Part shown: positions 18,648 to 27,693 of the stretch, piece after piece | Layout of the letters: every line of letters starts with the position of its first letter | Position numbering within the stretch: the first letter of the stretch is position 1 | Translations under genes and position numbers: made by a program | Notes under the pieces: generated by a model | Told to the model about the DNA's origin: nothing | The model's database searches: none | What the model saw: only the letters and a program-made list of their open reading frames with translations | Source: JALYXI01 sp963716685 | GTDB lineage: Bacteria; Acidobacteriota; Terriglobia; Bryobacterales; Bryobacteraceae | Direction of reading: 5' to 3' | NCBI GenBank assembly: GCA_963716685.1 | Contig: CAVQTR010000002.1 | Location: 310,001-374,000, forward strand | Length of the DNA: 64,000 bases

Positions 18648-18890
18648 CTCACGCATTACGCCGCCAATCAACTCTTTGGCGTCTTCAATCGATTTGGTGA
18701 TGATCTGGATGTCCATCGCCGGTTTGCCCAGCTGCCGCGCGCTCTGGCAATACACGCCATGCTGTCCCACCAGCACCAGAGCGTCGGTCAGCACATCCAG
18801 CGTGACGGCCAGCCGCCCTCGCGGCAGGCCCATCATGAACTCGTGCTTCTCCAATTCGTCTTTGCGCTCCTGATAGACAGTCACCATCAT
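18624..18890 (-). CDS. Small conserved-looking protein of unknown function
   Basis: 88 residues, mixed hydrophobic and charged (MMVTVYQERKDELEKHEFMM ... IQIITKSIEDAKELIGGVM), without signal peptide or recognised domain. Codon choice fits a real gene better than the opposing frame. It converges on the MBL gene and starts 13 bases from the divergent aminotransferase gene, so both must share a very compact promoter region. Confidence 0.6.
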   Translation of the reverse strand: MMVTVYQERKDELEKHEFMMGLPRGRLAVTLDVLTDALVLVGQHGVYCQSARQLGKPAMDIQIITKSIEDAKELIGGVMRELAADKRV

Positions 18891-18903
18891 CTATTCTAAC
18901 GAT

Positions 18904-20049
18904 ATGCAAGTTCCGGCCTGGCCGATTGCGGGAGAGCGCGAAGCCGAACTGCTGCGCGAGGTGATGGCCAGCGACCGCTGGGGCGGCTTCCACCCTTTCG
19001 TTCCGCGCTTCGAGCGTGAGTTCGCCGCGTTCCAGCATTGTGCTCACGGCATCAGCGCCTTCAACGGCACCGTAACGCTCGAGATGTTGCTCGAAGCCAT
19101 GGGAATCGGGCATGGCGACGAGGTAATCGTACCCGCCATCTCTTTCATATCCAGCGCGACCGCGGTTTCCCGCGTCGGGGCGACCCCGGTCTTCGTCGAT
19201 ATCGAGCCGCATACGTTTCACATCGATCCCGAGCGCGTCGCGGCTGCCATCAACGTCCGGACGCGCGCCATCATGGCTGTGCACTTCGGTGGCGCAGTGG
19301 CGGATATGGATCGACTGCAGGAGTTCGACGTCCCGGTTATTGAGGATGCCGCTCATGCTCACGGTTCGGAATGGCGCGGCCGCCGCGCCGGCAGCCTCGG
19401 GCTGGCAGGTTCCTTCAGCTTCCAAAATTCCAAGGTGATGACCGCCGGGGAAGGCGGCATCCTCACCACCAGCGATGACGATCTGGCGGATCGCCTCCGC
19501 GCCATCGCCAATCAGGGTCGCAGCAAAAACGGCGGATGGTTTGAGCACTATACCCTTGGCACCAACTTCCGCATCACCGCGCTGCAGGCCGCGGTGCTCA
19601 TCGCTCAGCTGGAGCGGCTGCCGGAGCACAACCGCCGGCGCGATGCCAACGCCGCCGTTATCCGCCGCAAACTGGATGGCGTGCCGGGCCTGATGTTTCA
19701 GCACATCCGGCCCGAAGCACGCGTGCAAACCAATTACCTGCTTCTCGGCAGAATCCAGGAAGCCGAATTCGGCATGAGCCGAGACGCGTTCTGCAGGTCG
19801 ATGGTATCCGCCGGCGTGCCCTGCACGCCGTTCTACCCGCACACTCTCTATAACAATCCGCTCTACCGCGCGGGAGACTGCCGCGTGGAGCCCTGCCCAG
19901 TCTCCGAGGCCGGCATCCGGGACGCCTTCTGGTTTCCGCACCGGGTGCTCCTCGGCTCTGCCGAGAGCGCCGATGAATTGGCGGATACCATCGGCTTGAC
20001 TTTCCACACCGCGTCCCACCAAAATCGCATAATCACAACCAGCCGCTAA
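18904..20049 (+). CDS. DegT/DnrJ/EryC1-family PLP aminotransferase
   Basis: 381 residues. PLP-dependent aminotransferase of the kind that makes amino sugars for antibiotics, lipopolysaccharide or capsule. Family signatures: FNGTVTLEMLLEAMGI (substrate/PLP phosphate contact), GDEVIVPAISFISSATAV, VIEDAAHAHGSEW (Asp for the PLP ring), and SFSFQNSKVMTAGEGG with Lys177 as Schiff-base lysine. No other sugar-nucleotide genes adjoin it (galE is 8 kb away), so the substrate cannot be told. Confidence 0.9.
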   Translation: MQVPAWPIAGEREAELLREVMASDRWGGFHPFVPRFEREFAAFQHCAHGISAFNGTVTLEMLLEAMGIGHGDEVIVPAISFISSATAVSRVGATPVFVDIEPHTFHIDPERVAAAINVRTRAIMAVHFGGAVADMDRLQEFDVPVIEDAAHAHGSEWRGRRAGSLGLAGSFSFQNSKVMTAGEGGILTTSDDDLADRLRAIANQGRSKNGGWFEHYTLGTNFRITALQAAVLIAQLERLPEHNRRRDANAAVIRRKLDGVPGLMFQHIRPEARVQTNYLLLGRIQEAEFGMSRDAFCRSMVSAGVPCTPFYPHTLYNNPLYRAGDCRVEPCPVSEAGIRDAFWFPHRVLLGSAESADELADTIGLTFHTASHQNRIITTSR

Positions 20050-20108
20050 CCAGTTTGTAGCGGCGGCGCTCCGTTGCGCGGAATCGGATTCTGAACAACG
20101 AGCGCACT

Positions 20109-21557
20109 ATGTCGATCAAATCTCCCTTACTCTTTCTTCTTGCCGGCGGCTTAATAGCTGCGCAGGCGGCGCCTGTCGACTGGAACAAACTGAACGCGGA
20201 AACGTTCCAGCATTTCACCAACATGGTCCGGATTGACAGCAGCAATCCGCCGGGAAACGAAACCAAAGTCGCCCAGTACATCAAAGGCGTCCTGGATAAA
20301 GAGGGCATTCCTTCCAAACTGGTCGGCGCGGATCCGGATCGCCTGAGCGTGATCGCTCGCCTGAAAGGCTCCGGCGCCAAAAAGCCCATCCTGATCATGG
20401 GCCACACCGATGTCGTCGGCGTCCAAAAAGAACGTTGGAGCGAAGACCCTTTCGGCGCGAAGCTGGTCGATGGCTACATCTGGGGTCGCGGCACTATTGA
20501 CGATAAAGACGTCGTCGTCGGCGCACTGATGACCATGCTGGTGCTCAAGCGCAGCGGCATTCCGCTCGATCGCGACGTCATCTTCGTAGCGGAAGCCGGC
20601 GAAGAAGGTGGCGGCGGCGCTGCCGGAGCAAGGCCTCCTGCTGCAGCGGGCGGCGCGCGGCCGCAGATTGGCTACGGCATCCAGTACATCATTCAGAACA
20701 ACTGGCCCGATATCGACGCCGAATACTGCCTCACCGAAGGCGGTGAATTCAGCTCCGTCGGCGGAAAAGTTCTCTATCAAAAGGTCGAGCTCTCGGAAAA
20801 AGTGGGCCGCGGCATGAGACTCGTTGCGAAGGGTACCGCCGGCCACGGCTCGCAGCCGCGCGAAGACAATGCCATCGCGCATTTGGGTGGCGCGGTGTAT
20901 CGAATCGCGGAGTGGCAGCCGCCCATGCACCTCACCGACATCACCCGCACCTATTTCGAGCGCCTCGCGCAGGTATCCAATCCGAAAGAAGCAGCGCGCT
21001 ACAAAGCCATCTTTGATTCCGCGAAAACCTCCGAAGTCCAAAGCTGGTTCCGGAAGAACGATATCGAGACCAACTCCGTCCTGCGCACCACCATCAGCCC
21101 GAACATCATCCAAGGCGGCTTCAAGTCGAACGTGATCCCGTCCGAAGCTTCGGCCACTCTGGATATCCGTGCGGTTCCAGGTGAGGACATGGACAAGTTC
21201 AAAGCGGAGATGGAGCGCGTCATCGGCGATCCGGAAATCGCGATTGAGGCTTCCAACTACAACGGCGCCGCCGCTCCTCCCTCCGCGATGGATACGGAAA
21301 TGTTCCGCACGCTGGAACAGGTCCAGAAGCAGCTCTATCCCGGCACCGTCATCCTTCCGTGGATGGCCACGGGCGCCACCGACATGCGCGGCCTGCGGAT
21401 CAAGGGAATGCAGTGCTACGGAATCGGGGCGGAGATTCCGCGCGAGGACAAACTCACGCACGCCATGCACAGCGACAACGAACGCGTGAAAGAAAGCGGC
21501 TTATACCAGTTCGTGCGTTACGAATACGAAGTCGTGGCGAAGATGGCGGCGCACTAA
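20109..21557 (+). CDS. Secreted M20-family metallopeptidase
   Basis: 482 residues with a Sec signal (MSIKSPLLFLLAGGLIAAQA). Dizinc peptidase fold: GHTDVV (first His/Asp), WGRGTIDDK (bridging Asp), VAEAGEEGGG (catalytic Glu and zinc Glu), GTAGHGSQP in the dimerisation lid, and a C-terminal His in THAMHSDNE. A low-complexity Ala/Gly/Pro insert (GAAGARPPAAAGGARP) follows the catalytic Glu. Probably a periplasmic or surface carboxy- or dipeptidase; exact substrate unknown. Confidence 0.92.
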   Translation: MSIKSPLLFLLAGGLIAAQAAPVDWNKLNAETFQHFTNMVRIDSSNPPGNETKVAQYIKGVLDKEGIPSKLVGADPDRLSVIARLKGSGAKKPILIMGHTDVVGVQKERWSEDPFGAKLVDGYIWGRGTIDDKDVVVGALMTMLVLKRSGIPLDRDVIFVAEAGEEGGGGAAGARPPAAAGGARPQIGYGIQYIIQNNWPDIDAEYCLTEGGEFSSVGGKVLYQKVELSEKVGRGMRLVAKGTAGHGSQPREDNAIAHLGGAVYRIAEWQPPMHLTDITRTYFERLAQVSNPKEAARYKAIFDSAKTSEVQSWFRKNDIETNSVLRTTISPNIIQGGFKSNVIPSEASATLDIRAVPGEDMDKFKAEMERVIGDPEIAIEASNYNGAAAPPSAMDTEMFRTLEQVQKQLYPGTVILPWMATGATDMRGLRIKGMQCYGIGAEIPREDKLTHAMHSDNERVKESGLYQFVRYEYEVVAKMAAH

Positions 21558-21559
21558 GC

Positions 21560-22312
21560 TCACCGCCCGCTTCCGGCCGCCATCGCCTTCTGGATAAACT
21601 CCGAAACATCGACGCCGAACGGCACGCGTTGCCGCGCCTCAGCCGGCCAGTTCTCCTGGTCCTTCCACATCTCATTCAGGCCCGTCTGCACCCGCGAATC
21701 ACCTCCGGTGAACCCGCGAACCAGTTCCCGCCAGCGGTCCGCGAGAGTCTGCGCGCGTTCGCCTTCCGGCTTTTCGCCCTTTGCCATGGCGGCCTGAATG
21801 TCCCGCGTCAGTTCTTCCCACTGCCGCGAAACTCTGGCCTGCAGTTCGGGCGTCCACAGCGCCTTTCGTTCCTCCACTTTGGCCTTTGCTTCTGAGTCAT
21901 AGTAGTTGGCCGTCCAGTCGGTTTTATTTTCCATTTCGAAGACCTCGATGATTGCTTGAAATGCTTTCCAGTCCGGTTCGGAGCCGCCTGCCGCGGTATG
22001 TTCTGCCGCCGCTATCGCCTCGATCGCCAGATCAATCCTTCGCCGCTGCCGTTCGAGCGCCGATTTTTGCGCGCGCAATACCGCCAGGAGATCCGAAGGG
22101 CGCTGCTCCAGCAGCTGCCTGATCTGCCGGAGCGGAACCCCAGGATGCTTGAGAACGACGATCTGCTCCAGCTTCTCCAGGTCGCTACGGTGATACAGAC
22201 GATACCCCGCATCGGTGCGACCGGACGGCTTGAGCAGTACCAGCCGGTCGTAGTGGTGCAGTGCCCGCACCGTTACCCCGGCCAAGTCCGCAAACTGCTT
22301 TGCCCGGTACAC
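21560..22312 (-). CDS. MerR-family transcriptional regulator with TipAS-like C-terminal domain
   Basis: 250 residues from a GTG start. Residues about 3-72 are the winged helix of MerR proteins (AKQFADLAGVTVRALHHYDR, SDLEKLEQIVVL), then a dimerisation coiled coil (about 75-110), then a domain like TipAS (WTANYYDSEAKAKVEERKAL) that binds thiopeptides and other drugs in TipA. Members twist an over-long promoter spacer to activate it. A matching dyad stands before its own gene, so it probably regulates itself. Inducer unknown. Confidence 0.88.
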   Translation of the reverse strand: MYRAKQFADLAGVTVRALHHYDRLVLLKPSGRTDAGYRLYHRSDLEKLEQIVVLKHPGVPLRQIRQLLEQRPSDLLAVLRAQKSALERQRRRIDLAIEAIAAAEHTAAGGSEPDWKAFQAIIEVFEMENKTDWTANYYDSEAKAKVEERKALWTPELQARVSRQWEELTRDIQAAMAKGEKPEGERAQTLADRWRELVRGFTGGDSRVQTGLNEMWKDQENWPAEARQRVPFGVDVSEFIQKAMAAGSGR

Positions 22313-22328
22313 AGGAGTATGGTCAGGC

Positions 22329-22349
22329 CTGACGCAAGGTCAGAGTCAA
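22329..22349 (-). promoter_or_regulatory. MerR-type promoter dyad before the TipAS-like regulator
   Basis: On the minus strand TTGACT (22344-22349) is followed at once by the dyad CTGAC-CTTGC-GTCAG (22329-22343), and a weak ATACT -10-like sequence lies nearer the gene. A dyad within a long -35/-10 spacer is the normal arrangement for MerR activators. Confidence 0.42.
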
Positions 22350-22367
22350 GCGAAAATTTCGGTGGCG

Positions 22368-24164
22368 TCAGAATGTCAGAGCGGCGTGCGTTTCCCCGTC
22401 CGGCAGCGCCGGGCTCATCTCGTGCAGAGAGCCCGACCGCATCCGTCCATCCGGCAGCATCACCGACGCGATCGCCGGCACGATCTTTTGATCCGGGATG
22501 CACCGGATGGAGCAGATCGTGGGCCCGGGAATCGCGAGCGCCGCCGCAACCGACTCACGCAGATTCTGTCTCGCCCTGCATTCCACAAATGGCAGATCGT
22601 AGGCCGCCGCAATCCTTGCCAGCGAAGGCAGCGACACACCCGATGCCAGGTCGGAACCTACCAGATGCCCGCCGAAGAACGTCCGCTGCGTGGCCCGGAT
22701 GGAAGCGTAACCGTCGTTGTCGATCACGAACATCTTCACGTTCAGACGGTTGTGCCGGATGGTTTGCAGTTCCTGCACATTCAGGTGGAATGATCCGTCG
22801 CCAGTGACTACCACCGCCGGCCTCCCCGGATGCGCGACGGCCGCGCCAATGCCGAACGGCACCGCCACTCCCATGGCACCGAGCGCGCCGCCCACAATGT
22901 AGCGCTGGTCATGCTTCAGCCGGAACGCGTGCGCCATGGTGAAATACGATTGCCCCGCGTCCAGCAAAATTGTCTCGCCGCCGGGCAGCAGGTCGCCCAG
23001 CAGATCGCAGAAATCGTAGAGATTGCAAACGCCGTCGGCGCCACCTCTTTCATGCGGCTCGCTCATGGCGGTATAGCGGGCCTTCCATGCCGCGCAACGC
23101 CCGCGCCAGTCGGAGAGATCGCGCGCTTCCCAGGGACGAACGCCCCAGCGGCGGCTCACCTCCTCCAGGAACACGCGCGCGTCCATCGCAATCTTGTGTT
23201 GGAATCCCACCCGCTCGCGCTGCCGGATAGCCGGATCCAGTTCCACCTGAATTTTGTTCGCCTGCGGCGCAAACTGGTCCGCTTCATATCCAGTGGTCTG
23301 GATCTGCAGGCTGCATCCCAGCGACAAAATGAAATCGGCCGACTGCACCGCGAAGTTCGCCGCCCGGTCGCCCTTGTGACCCGGATGGCCTATGAAACCC
23401 GGGTCGTGGTACGGCAGAAGATCCTTGCCCATCTGCGTCGTCACCACCGGGATGCCAAGCTGCCGCGTGACCATGCGGAACAGCGCTGCCGCGCCAGCCA
23501 CACGTATTCCCTGACCCGCGAGAATCAACGGCCTCCGCGCGTATCGCAGTTCGGCAATGGCCTGCGAGACCCCCGGCACATCTACGTATCGCTCTTCCGG
23601 TTCTTCGTACCCAGCGAGTTCTTCGGGATCGATCAGCGCCGCCTGAATGTCCAGCGGAATATCCAGCAACACCGGGCCCGGCCGTCCCGTCATTGCCAGG
23701 CGGACCGCCCTCTCCAGGTGGTACCGGACCGTCATCGGGTCTCGTAAGAACACCGCGTACTTAGTTACGGATTGCACAATCGGAACAATGTCCACTTCGA
23801 ACACGCCGAACTGCCGCAGCCCCGAAATGCCGGAGCCCTGAATGGTTTCGGCCAGCTTGCTCTGGCCCGTCAGGAATACCACCGGCGAGGAATCCTGCCA
23901 CGCGCCGGTAATGCCGGTCAGCAGATTGGTCGCGCCCGGTCCACTGGTCGCGAGGCACAGGCCGATCCCTCCGGTGTGGCGCGCATACGCATCCGCCGCC
24001 ATCGCGCTCGCCTGCTCGTGGTGATTGCAGTAATAGCGAATGCCGGGACAGCGGCTCACGGCGTCCATCAGGTGCATCATCATGCCGCCCGAAACCATGA
24101 ATGCGGCCCGGACGCCCATCCGGTCCAGATGCCCCACGATGTAGTCCGCAACCTTTACCTTCAT
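22368..24164 (-). CDS. Thiamine-pyrophosphate enzyme, acetolactate synthase-like
   Basis: 598 residues with the three domains of the acetolactate synthase/pyruvate oxidase family: N-terminal PYR domain with catalytic Glu50 in NHHEQAS and SGPGATNLLTGI; a middle Rossmann domain; and the C-terminal PP domain with TGDGSFHLNVQEL and VIDNDGYASIRATQ (GDG...N, Mg-TPP binding). There is no adjacent small regulatory subunit or ilvC, so it is probably not the valine/isoleucine enzyme but a relative used in secondary or cell-surface carbohydrate metabolism. It stands alone, divergent from the hydrolase gene. Confidence 0.85.
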   Translation of the reverse strand: MKVKVADYIVGHLDRMGVRAAFMVSGGMMMHLMDAVSRCPGIRYYCNHHEQASAMAADAYARHTGGIGLCLATSGPGATNLLTGITGAWQDSSPVVFLTGQSKLAETIQGSGISGLRQFGVFEVDIVPIVQSVTKYAVFLRDPMTVRYHLERAVRLAMTGRPGPVLLDIPLDIQAALIDPEELAGYEEPEERYVDVPGVSQAIAELRYARRPLILAGQGIRVAGAAALFRMVTRQLGIPVVTTQMGKDLLPYHDPGFIGHPGHKGDRAANFAVQSADFILSLGCSLQIQTTGYEADQFAPQANKIQVELDPAIRQRERVGFQHKIAMDARVFLEEVSRRWGVRPWEARDLSDWRGRCAAWKARYTAMSEPHERGGADGVCNLYDFCDLLGDLLPGGETILLDAGQSYFTMAHAFRLKHDQRYIVGGALGAMGVAVPFGIGAAVAHPGRPAVVVTGDGSFHLNVQELQTIRHNRLNVKMFVIDNDGYASIRATQRTFFGGHLVGSDLASGVSLPSLARIAAAYDLPFVECRARQNLRESVAAALAIPGPTICSIRCIPDQKIVPAIASVMLPDGRMRSGSLHEMSPALPDGETHAALTF

Positions 24165-24223
24165 CCTTTCGCTAGTGACGGAACCCCGCGAATCTTCTCA
24201 GCACTCCACGCTAGAATGCCTCA

Positions 24224-24988
24224 GTGATCATCACCGACCAGGACTTTGCCGATGTGCCAACGCCTACCGGCCCGATGCGCACGTTCGTCTTTCAGCCTGT
24301 CGCGCCCGGCAAATATCCCGGCCTGCTGCTCTATTCCGAGATCTTCCAGGTCACCGGGCCCATCCGCCGCACCGCTGCCATGCTCTCCAGCCATGGCTAT
24401 GTTGTCGCCGTCCCGGAGATCTATCACGAATTCGAACCCGCCGGTACCGTTCTGCCCTATGACGCGGCCGGAGCGGAACGCGGCAACGCGCTCAAGATCG
24501 CCAAGGAAATCGCCGCTTACGATTCCGATTCGCGCGCCGCGCTCGATTTCCTCACCGCTCATCCGTCCTGCACCGGCCGCCTGGGCGTAATGGGCATCTG
24601 CATCGGCGGCCATCTCGCTTTCCGCGCCGCCTTCCAAACCGATGTGCTTGCCGCCGCGTGCTTCTATGCGACCGACCTCCACACCGCAACTCTCGGCAAA
24701 GGCATGCGGGACGACAGCCTGGCCCGCGCGGCCTCCATTCAGGGCGAACTGCTCCATGTCTGGGGCCGTCAGGACCCGCACGTTCCGTTCGAAGGACGCT
24801 CACTGATCCGCCAGCGTCTCGAAGATTCCGGCGTCCGCTGGCAGTGGCATGAGGTCAACGCCGCGCACGCGTTCCTGCGCGACGAAGGACCCCGCTACGA
24901 TCCTGCGCTCGCCGCGCACAGCTACTCTCTGGCTCTCGAGCTTTTCCACCGGCGGCTTGGCCAGGGAGACCTGCTGACAAATCACTGA
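24224..24988 (+). CDS. Dienelactone hydrolase-family alpha/beta hydrolase
   Basis: 254 residues from a GTG start. Cytoplasmic alpha/beta hydrolase with the DLH triad: Cys126 in GICIGG, Asp in WGRQDPHVP and His in NAAHAFLRDEGPRYD. Length and order fit carboxymethylenebutenolidase relatives, which in most bacteria hydrolyse varied lactones or esters; no chlorocatechol genes are nearby. Confidence 0.88.
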   Translation: MIITDQDFADVPTPTGPMRTFVFQPVAPGKYPGLLLYSEIFQVTGPIRRTAAMLSSHGYVVAVPEIYHEFEPAGTVLPYDAAGAERGNALKIAKEIAAYDSDSRAALDFLTAHPSCTGRLGVMGICIGGHLAFRAAFQTDVLAAACFYATDLHTATLGKGMRDDSLARAASIQGELLHVWGRQDPHVPFEGRSLIRQRLEDSGVRWQWHEVNAAHAFLRDEGPRYDPALAAHSYSLALELFHRRLGQGDLLTNH

Positions 24989-25028
24989 ACCCCCGGCCCG
25001 CGCTCTGCGTATCTTTTTTCGGAAGCGT

Positions 25029-25226
25029 ATGATCACCTTCGTCCTGTGGATCCTGCTGTTCCTGTTTTCGTGGCCTTTGGCGCTTCTCGCGCTGGTGTTG
25101 TACCCCGTCGTCTGGCTCCTGCTGCTCCCGTTCCGCATCGTCGGGATCGCCGTCGAAGGCGTTCTCGAACTCGTCTGGAGCATTCTCACTCTCCCCGTCC
25201 GGCTCCTTCGTACCCGCCGCGCCTAG
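25029..25226 (+). CDS. Small two-helix membrane protein
   Basis: 65 residues; residues 3-35 (ITFVLWILLFLFSWPLALLA onward) form one or two membrane helices, followed by a second amphipathic segment and a basic tail LRTRRA. GGAAGCG precedes the ATG. No family recognised. Confidence 0.6.
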   Translation: MITFVLWILLFLFSWPLALLALVLYPVVWLLLLPFRIVGIAVEGVLELVWSILTLPVRLLRTRRA

Positions 25227-25276
25227 GCTCACCCGGAATTTCGGCCGCGGCGGGGCGCGTTTGTTAAGCTTCGTAA

Positions 25277-27203
25277 ATGGCTGAAAACCACCTTGTTCCG
25301 CCCACGGCCGAGTTCGCCCGGCGCGCCCATATCTCGGGAATGGATGCCCGCAACGCGCTCTGTGAAGAAGCCGCGCGCCATCCGGGGGAATTCTGGGGAA
25401 AACTCGCCGAAGAAGAGCTGCACTGGTTCCGCAAATGGACCAGCGTCTTCGATTTTCAGCCTCCCAACGTCCGCTGGTTCATCGGCGGCACCACCAACGC
25501 CTGCTATAACTGCGTCGACCGCCACCTGCTGACCCATCGCAAGAACAAGGTCGCCATTCTCTGGGAGGGCGAACCCGGCGATCAGCGGATGATCAGTTAC
25601 GCCGAACTGCACCGCCTGGTCAGCCGCTTCGCCAACGTCCTCAAAGCGCGCGGCCTGAAAACCGGCGATCGCGCCATTCTCTACATGCCGATGGTTCCCG
25701 AACTTGCGGTCGCCGTTCTTGCCTGCGCCCGTCTCGGCGTCATCCACAGCGTGGTTTTCGGCGGCTTCGCGGCGGAAGCCATCAAGAGCCGCATTCAGGA
25801 CCTGGAAGCCCAGGTAGTCATCACAGCCGATGGTGGCTGGCGCCGCGCCAAAGAAGTCAAACTCAAACCCGCCGTCGACGAAGCCGTCAAAGACTGCCCC
25901 ACCGTCAAAAATGTTATCGTCTACCGGCGCACCGGCTCCCCCGTCGAAATGACGGAAGGACGCGACCACTGGTGGCATGAGCTGGAAGAAGGCGTCAGCG
26001 AAGTCTGCCCCGCCGAGGAACTGGATTGCGAAACGCCCCTGTTCGTCCTTTACACCTCCGGCACCACCGGCAAGCCCAAAGGCATCGTCCACACCACCGG
26101 CGGCTATCTCCTGCAGGCGCTCATGACCATGAAGTGGGTCTTCGATCTGCGCGATGAAGACACCTACTGGTGCACCGCCGATATCGGCTGGGTCACCGGC
26201 CACACCTACATCGTCTACGGCCCGCTCGCCGCCGGCGCAACCACGGTGATGTATGAAGGCGCTCCGGATTCGCCTCAGCCGGACCGCTTCTGGCGCATCA
26301 TCGAAAAATACAAAATCAACATCTTCTACACCTCGCCCACCGCTATCCGCGCCTTCCTGAAACAGGGTGAACAGTGGCCCGGTGAGCACGATCTTTCCAG
26401 CCTGCGCCTGCTCGGATCCGTCGGGGAGCCCATCAACCCGGCCGCCTGGGAGTGGTATCACAAGGTCATCGGCGGAGAGCGCTGCCCAATCGTAGACACC
26501 TGGTGGCAGACCGAAACCGGCTCCATCATGATTGCCCCCATGCCGGGCGCCGTGCCGCTCAAGCCCGGCTCCGGCACCTTGCCGCTTCCCGGAATTCTGG
26601 CCGATGTCGCCGATATGAAGGGCAATCCGGTCGAAGCGAACCGCGAAGGCTATCTCATCATCCGGCATCCCTGGCCGAGCATGTTCCGCACGCTCTGGAA
26701 GGATCCCGCAGCGCTACGAGGAAAACTACTGGTCGAAAATTCCCGGCATCTACTTCACCGGCGACGCCGCGCGCCGCGATGACGACGGCTACTTCTGGGT
26801 GCTCGGCCGCGTGGACGACGTCATGAACGTCAGCGGCCACCGCCTGAGCACTATGGAACTGGAATCAGCCCTGGTGCGTCATCCCGCCGTCGCCGAAGCC
26901 GCCGTGGTCGGCAAGCCGCACGAAATCACCGGCCAGTCGGTCGCTGTCTTCGTGACTCTGAAATCCGGAGATTGCAACCAGGAACAGCTCTCCGACGAAC
27001 TGAAGAAATGGGTCGGCAAAGAGATTGGCAGCTTCGCCCGCCCGGAGCAGATCCGCTTCACCGACGCCCTGCCCAAAACCCGCAGCGGCAAAATCATGCG
27101 TCGCCTGCTGCGCGAAATCGTGCTGGGCAACACCGTGAGCGGCGACGTCACCACGCTGGAAGATCAATCCGTTCTGGCGCGGCTCTCGAACGACGAAGAT
27201 TAG
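25277..27203 (+). pseudogene. acs: Acetyl-CoA synthetase, interrupted by a single-base insertion
   Basis: Two frames together encode a complete AMP-forming acetyl-CoA synthetase (about 641 residues if repaired), which activates acetate. The first frame (25277 to about 26704) holds the AMP-binding signature YTSGTTGKPKGIVHTTGG and WWQTETGSIM; the second (about 26709-27203) holds GRVDDVMNVSGHR and the acetylatable Lys motif TRSGKIMRR. One extra C in CCC at 26705-26707 breaks it: removing it restores DPQRYEENYWSKIPGIYF across the join. The first frame as read ends at 26782. With both halves otherwise intact and under normal codon use, a sequencing insertion is more likely than true decay. Confidence 0.85.
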
Positions 27204-27228
27204 GAACTATGCGTGCAATCCGATACGC

Positions 27229-27693
27229 ATGCGCCACGCCCTGTTCCTCCTCACCGTTCTGACAGCGGGTTTGTCCGCCGCGGCTGACAAGCCGGATTTC
27301 ACAGGGAACTGGGTCTGCAACATGGGCAAATCCAAACTGGGCAAGATGCCGAAGGTGCAGTCCATGGCGCTCACGGTGGTCCATAAAGGCGAAGTCTTCC
27401 ACTCCGTCCAGACCATTGACGACGGCAACGGCCCAAAGAGCGTCGAAAGCGACTGGTTCATGGACGGCAAGCGGCATCCGATCACAGGCGCCGGCAACTC
27501 CGCCGACAAGATGACGAACATGAGTCGCTGGGACGGCAATACCCTCGTCGCCGAGCGCCGGTCTGAGGACAGCACTTACGACGAGAAGATCCGCATCACG
27601 TTCTCCGCTGACCGGAAAACCGCCACCGAGCACGTCGATCTGAAATCCCCGAACGGCAACAGCTCCAGCACCCTCGTTTGGGAAAAGAAGTAG
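27229..27693 (+). CDS. Small secreted lipocalin-like protein of unknown function
   Basis: 154 residues with a Sec signal (MRHALFLLTVLTAGLSAAA). The mature protein begins KPDFTGNWVCNMGKSKLG and is mostly beta strands; the FTGNW start resembles the N-terminal domain of the GH27 protein and other acidobacterial 'lipocalin-like' exported proteins. It ends ten bases or fewer from the convergent galE stop. Confidence 0.72.
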   Translation: MRHALFLLTVLTAGLSAAADKPDFTGNWVCNMGKSKLGKMPKVQSMALTVVHKGEVFHSVQTIDDGNGPKSVESDWFMDGKRHPITGAGNSADKMTNMSRWDGNTLVAERRSEDSTYDEKIRITFSADRKTATEHVDLKSPNGNSSSTLVWEKK

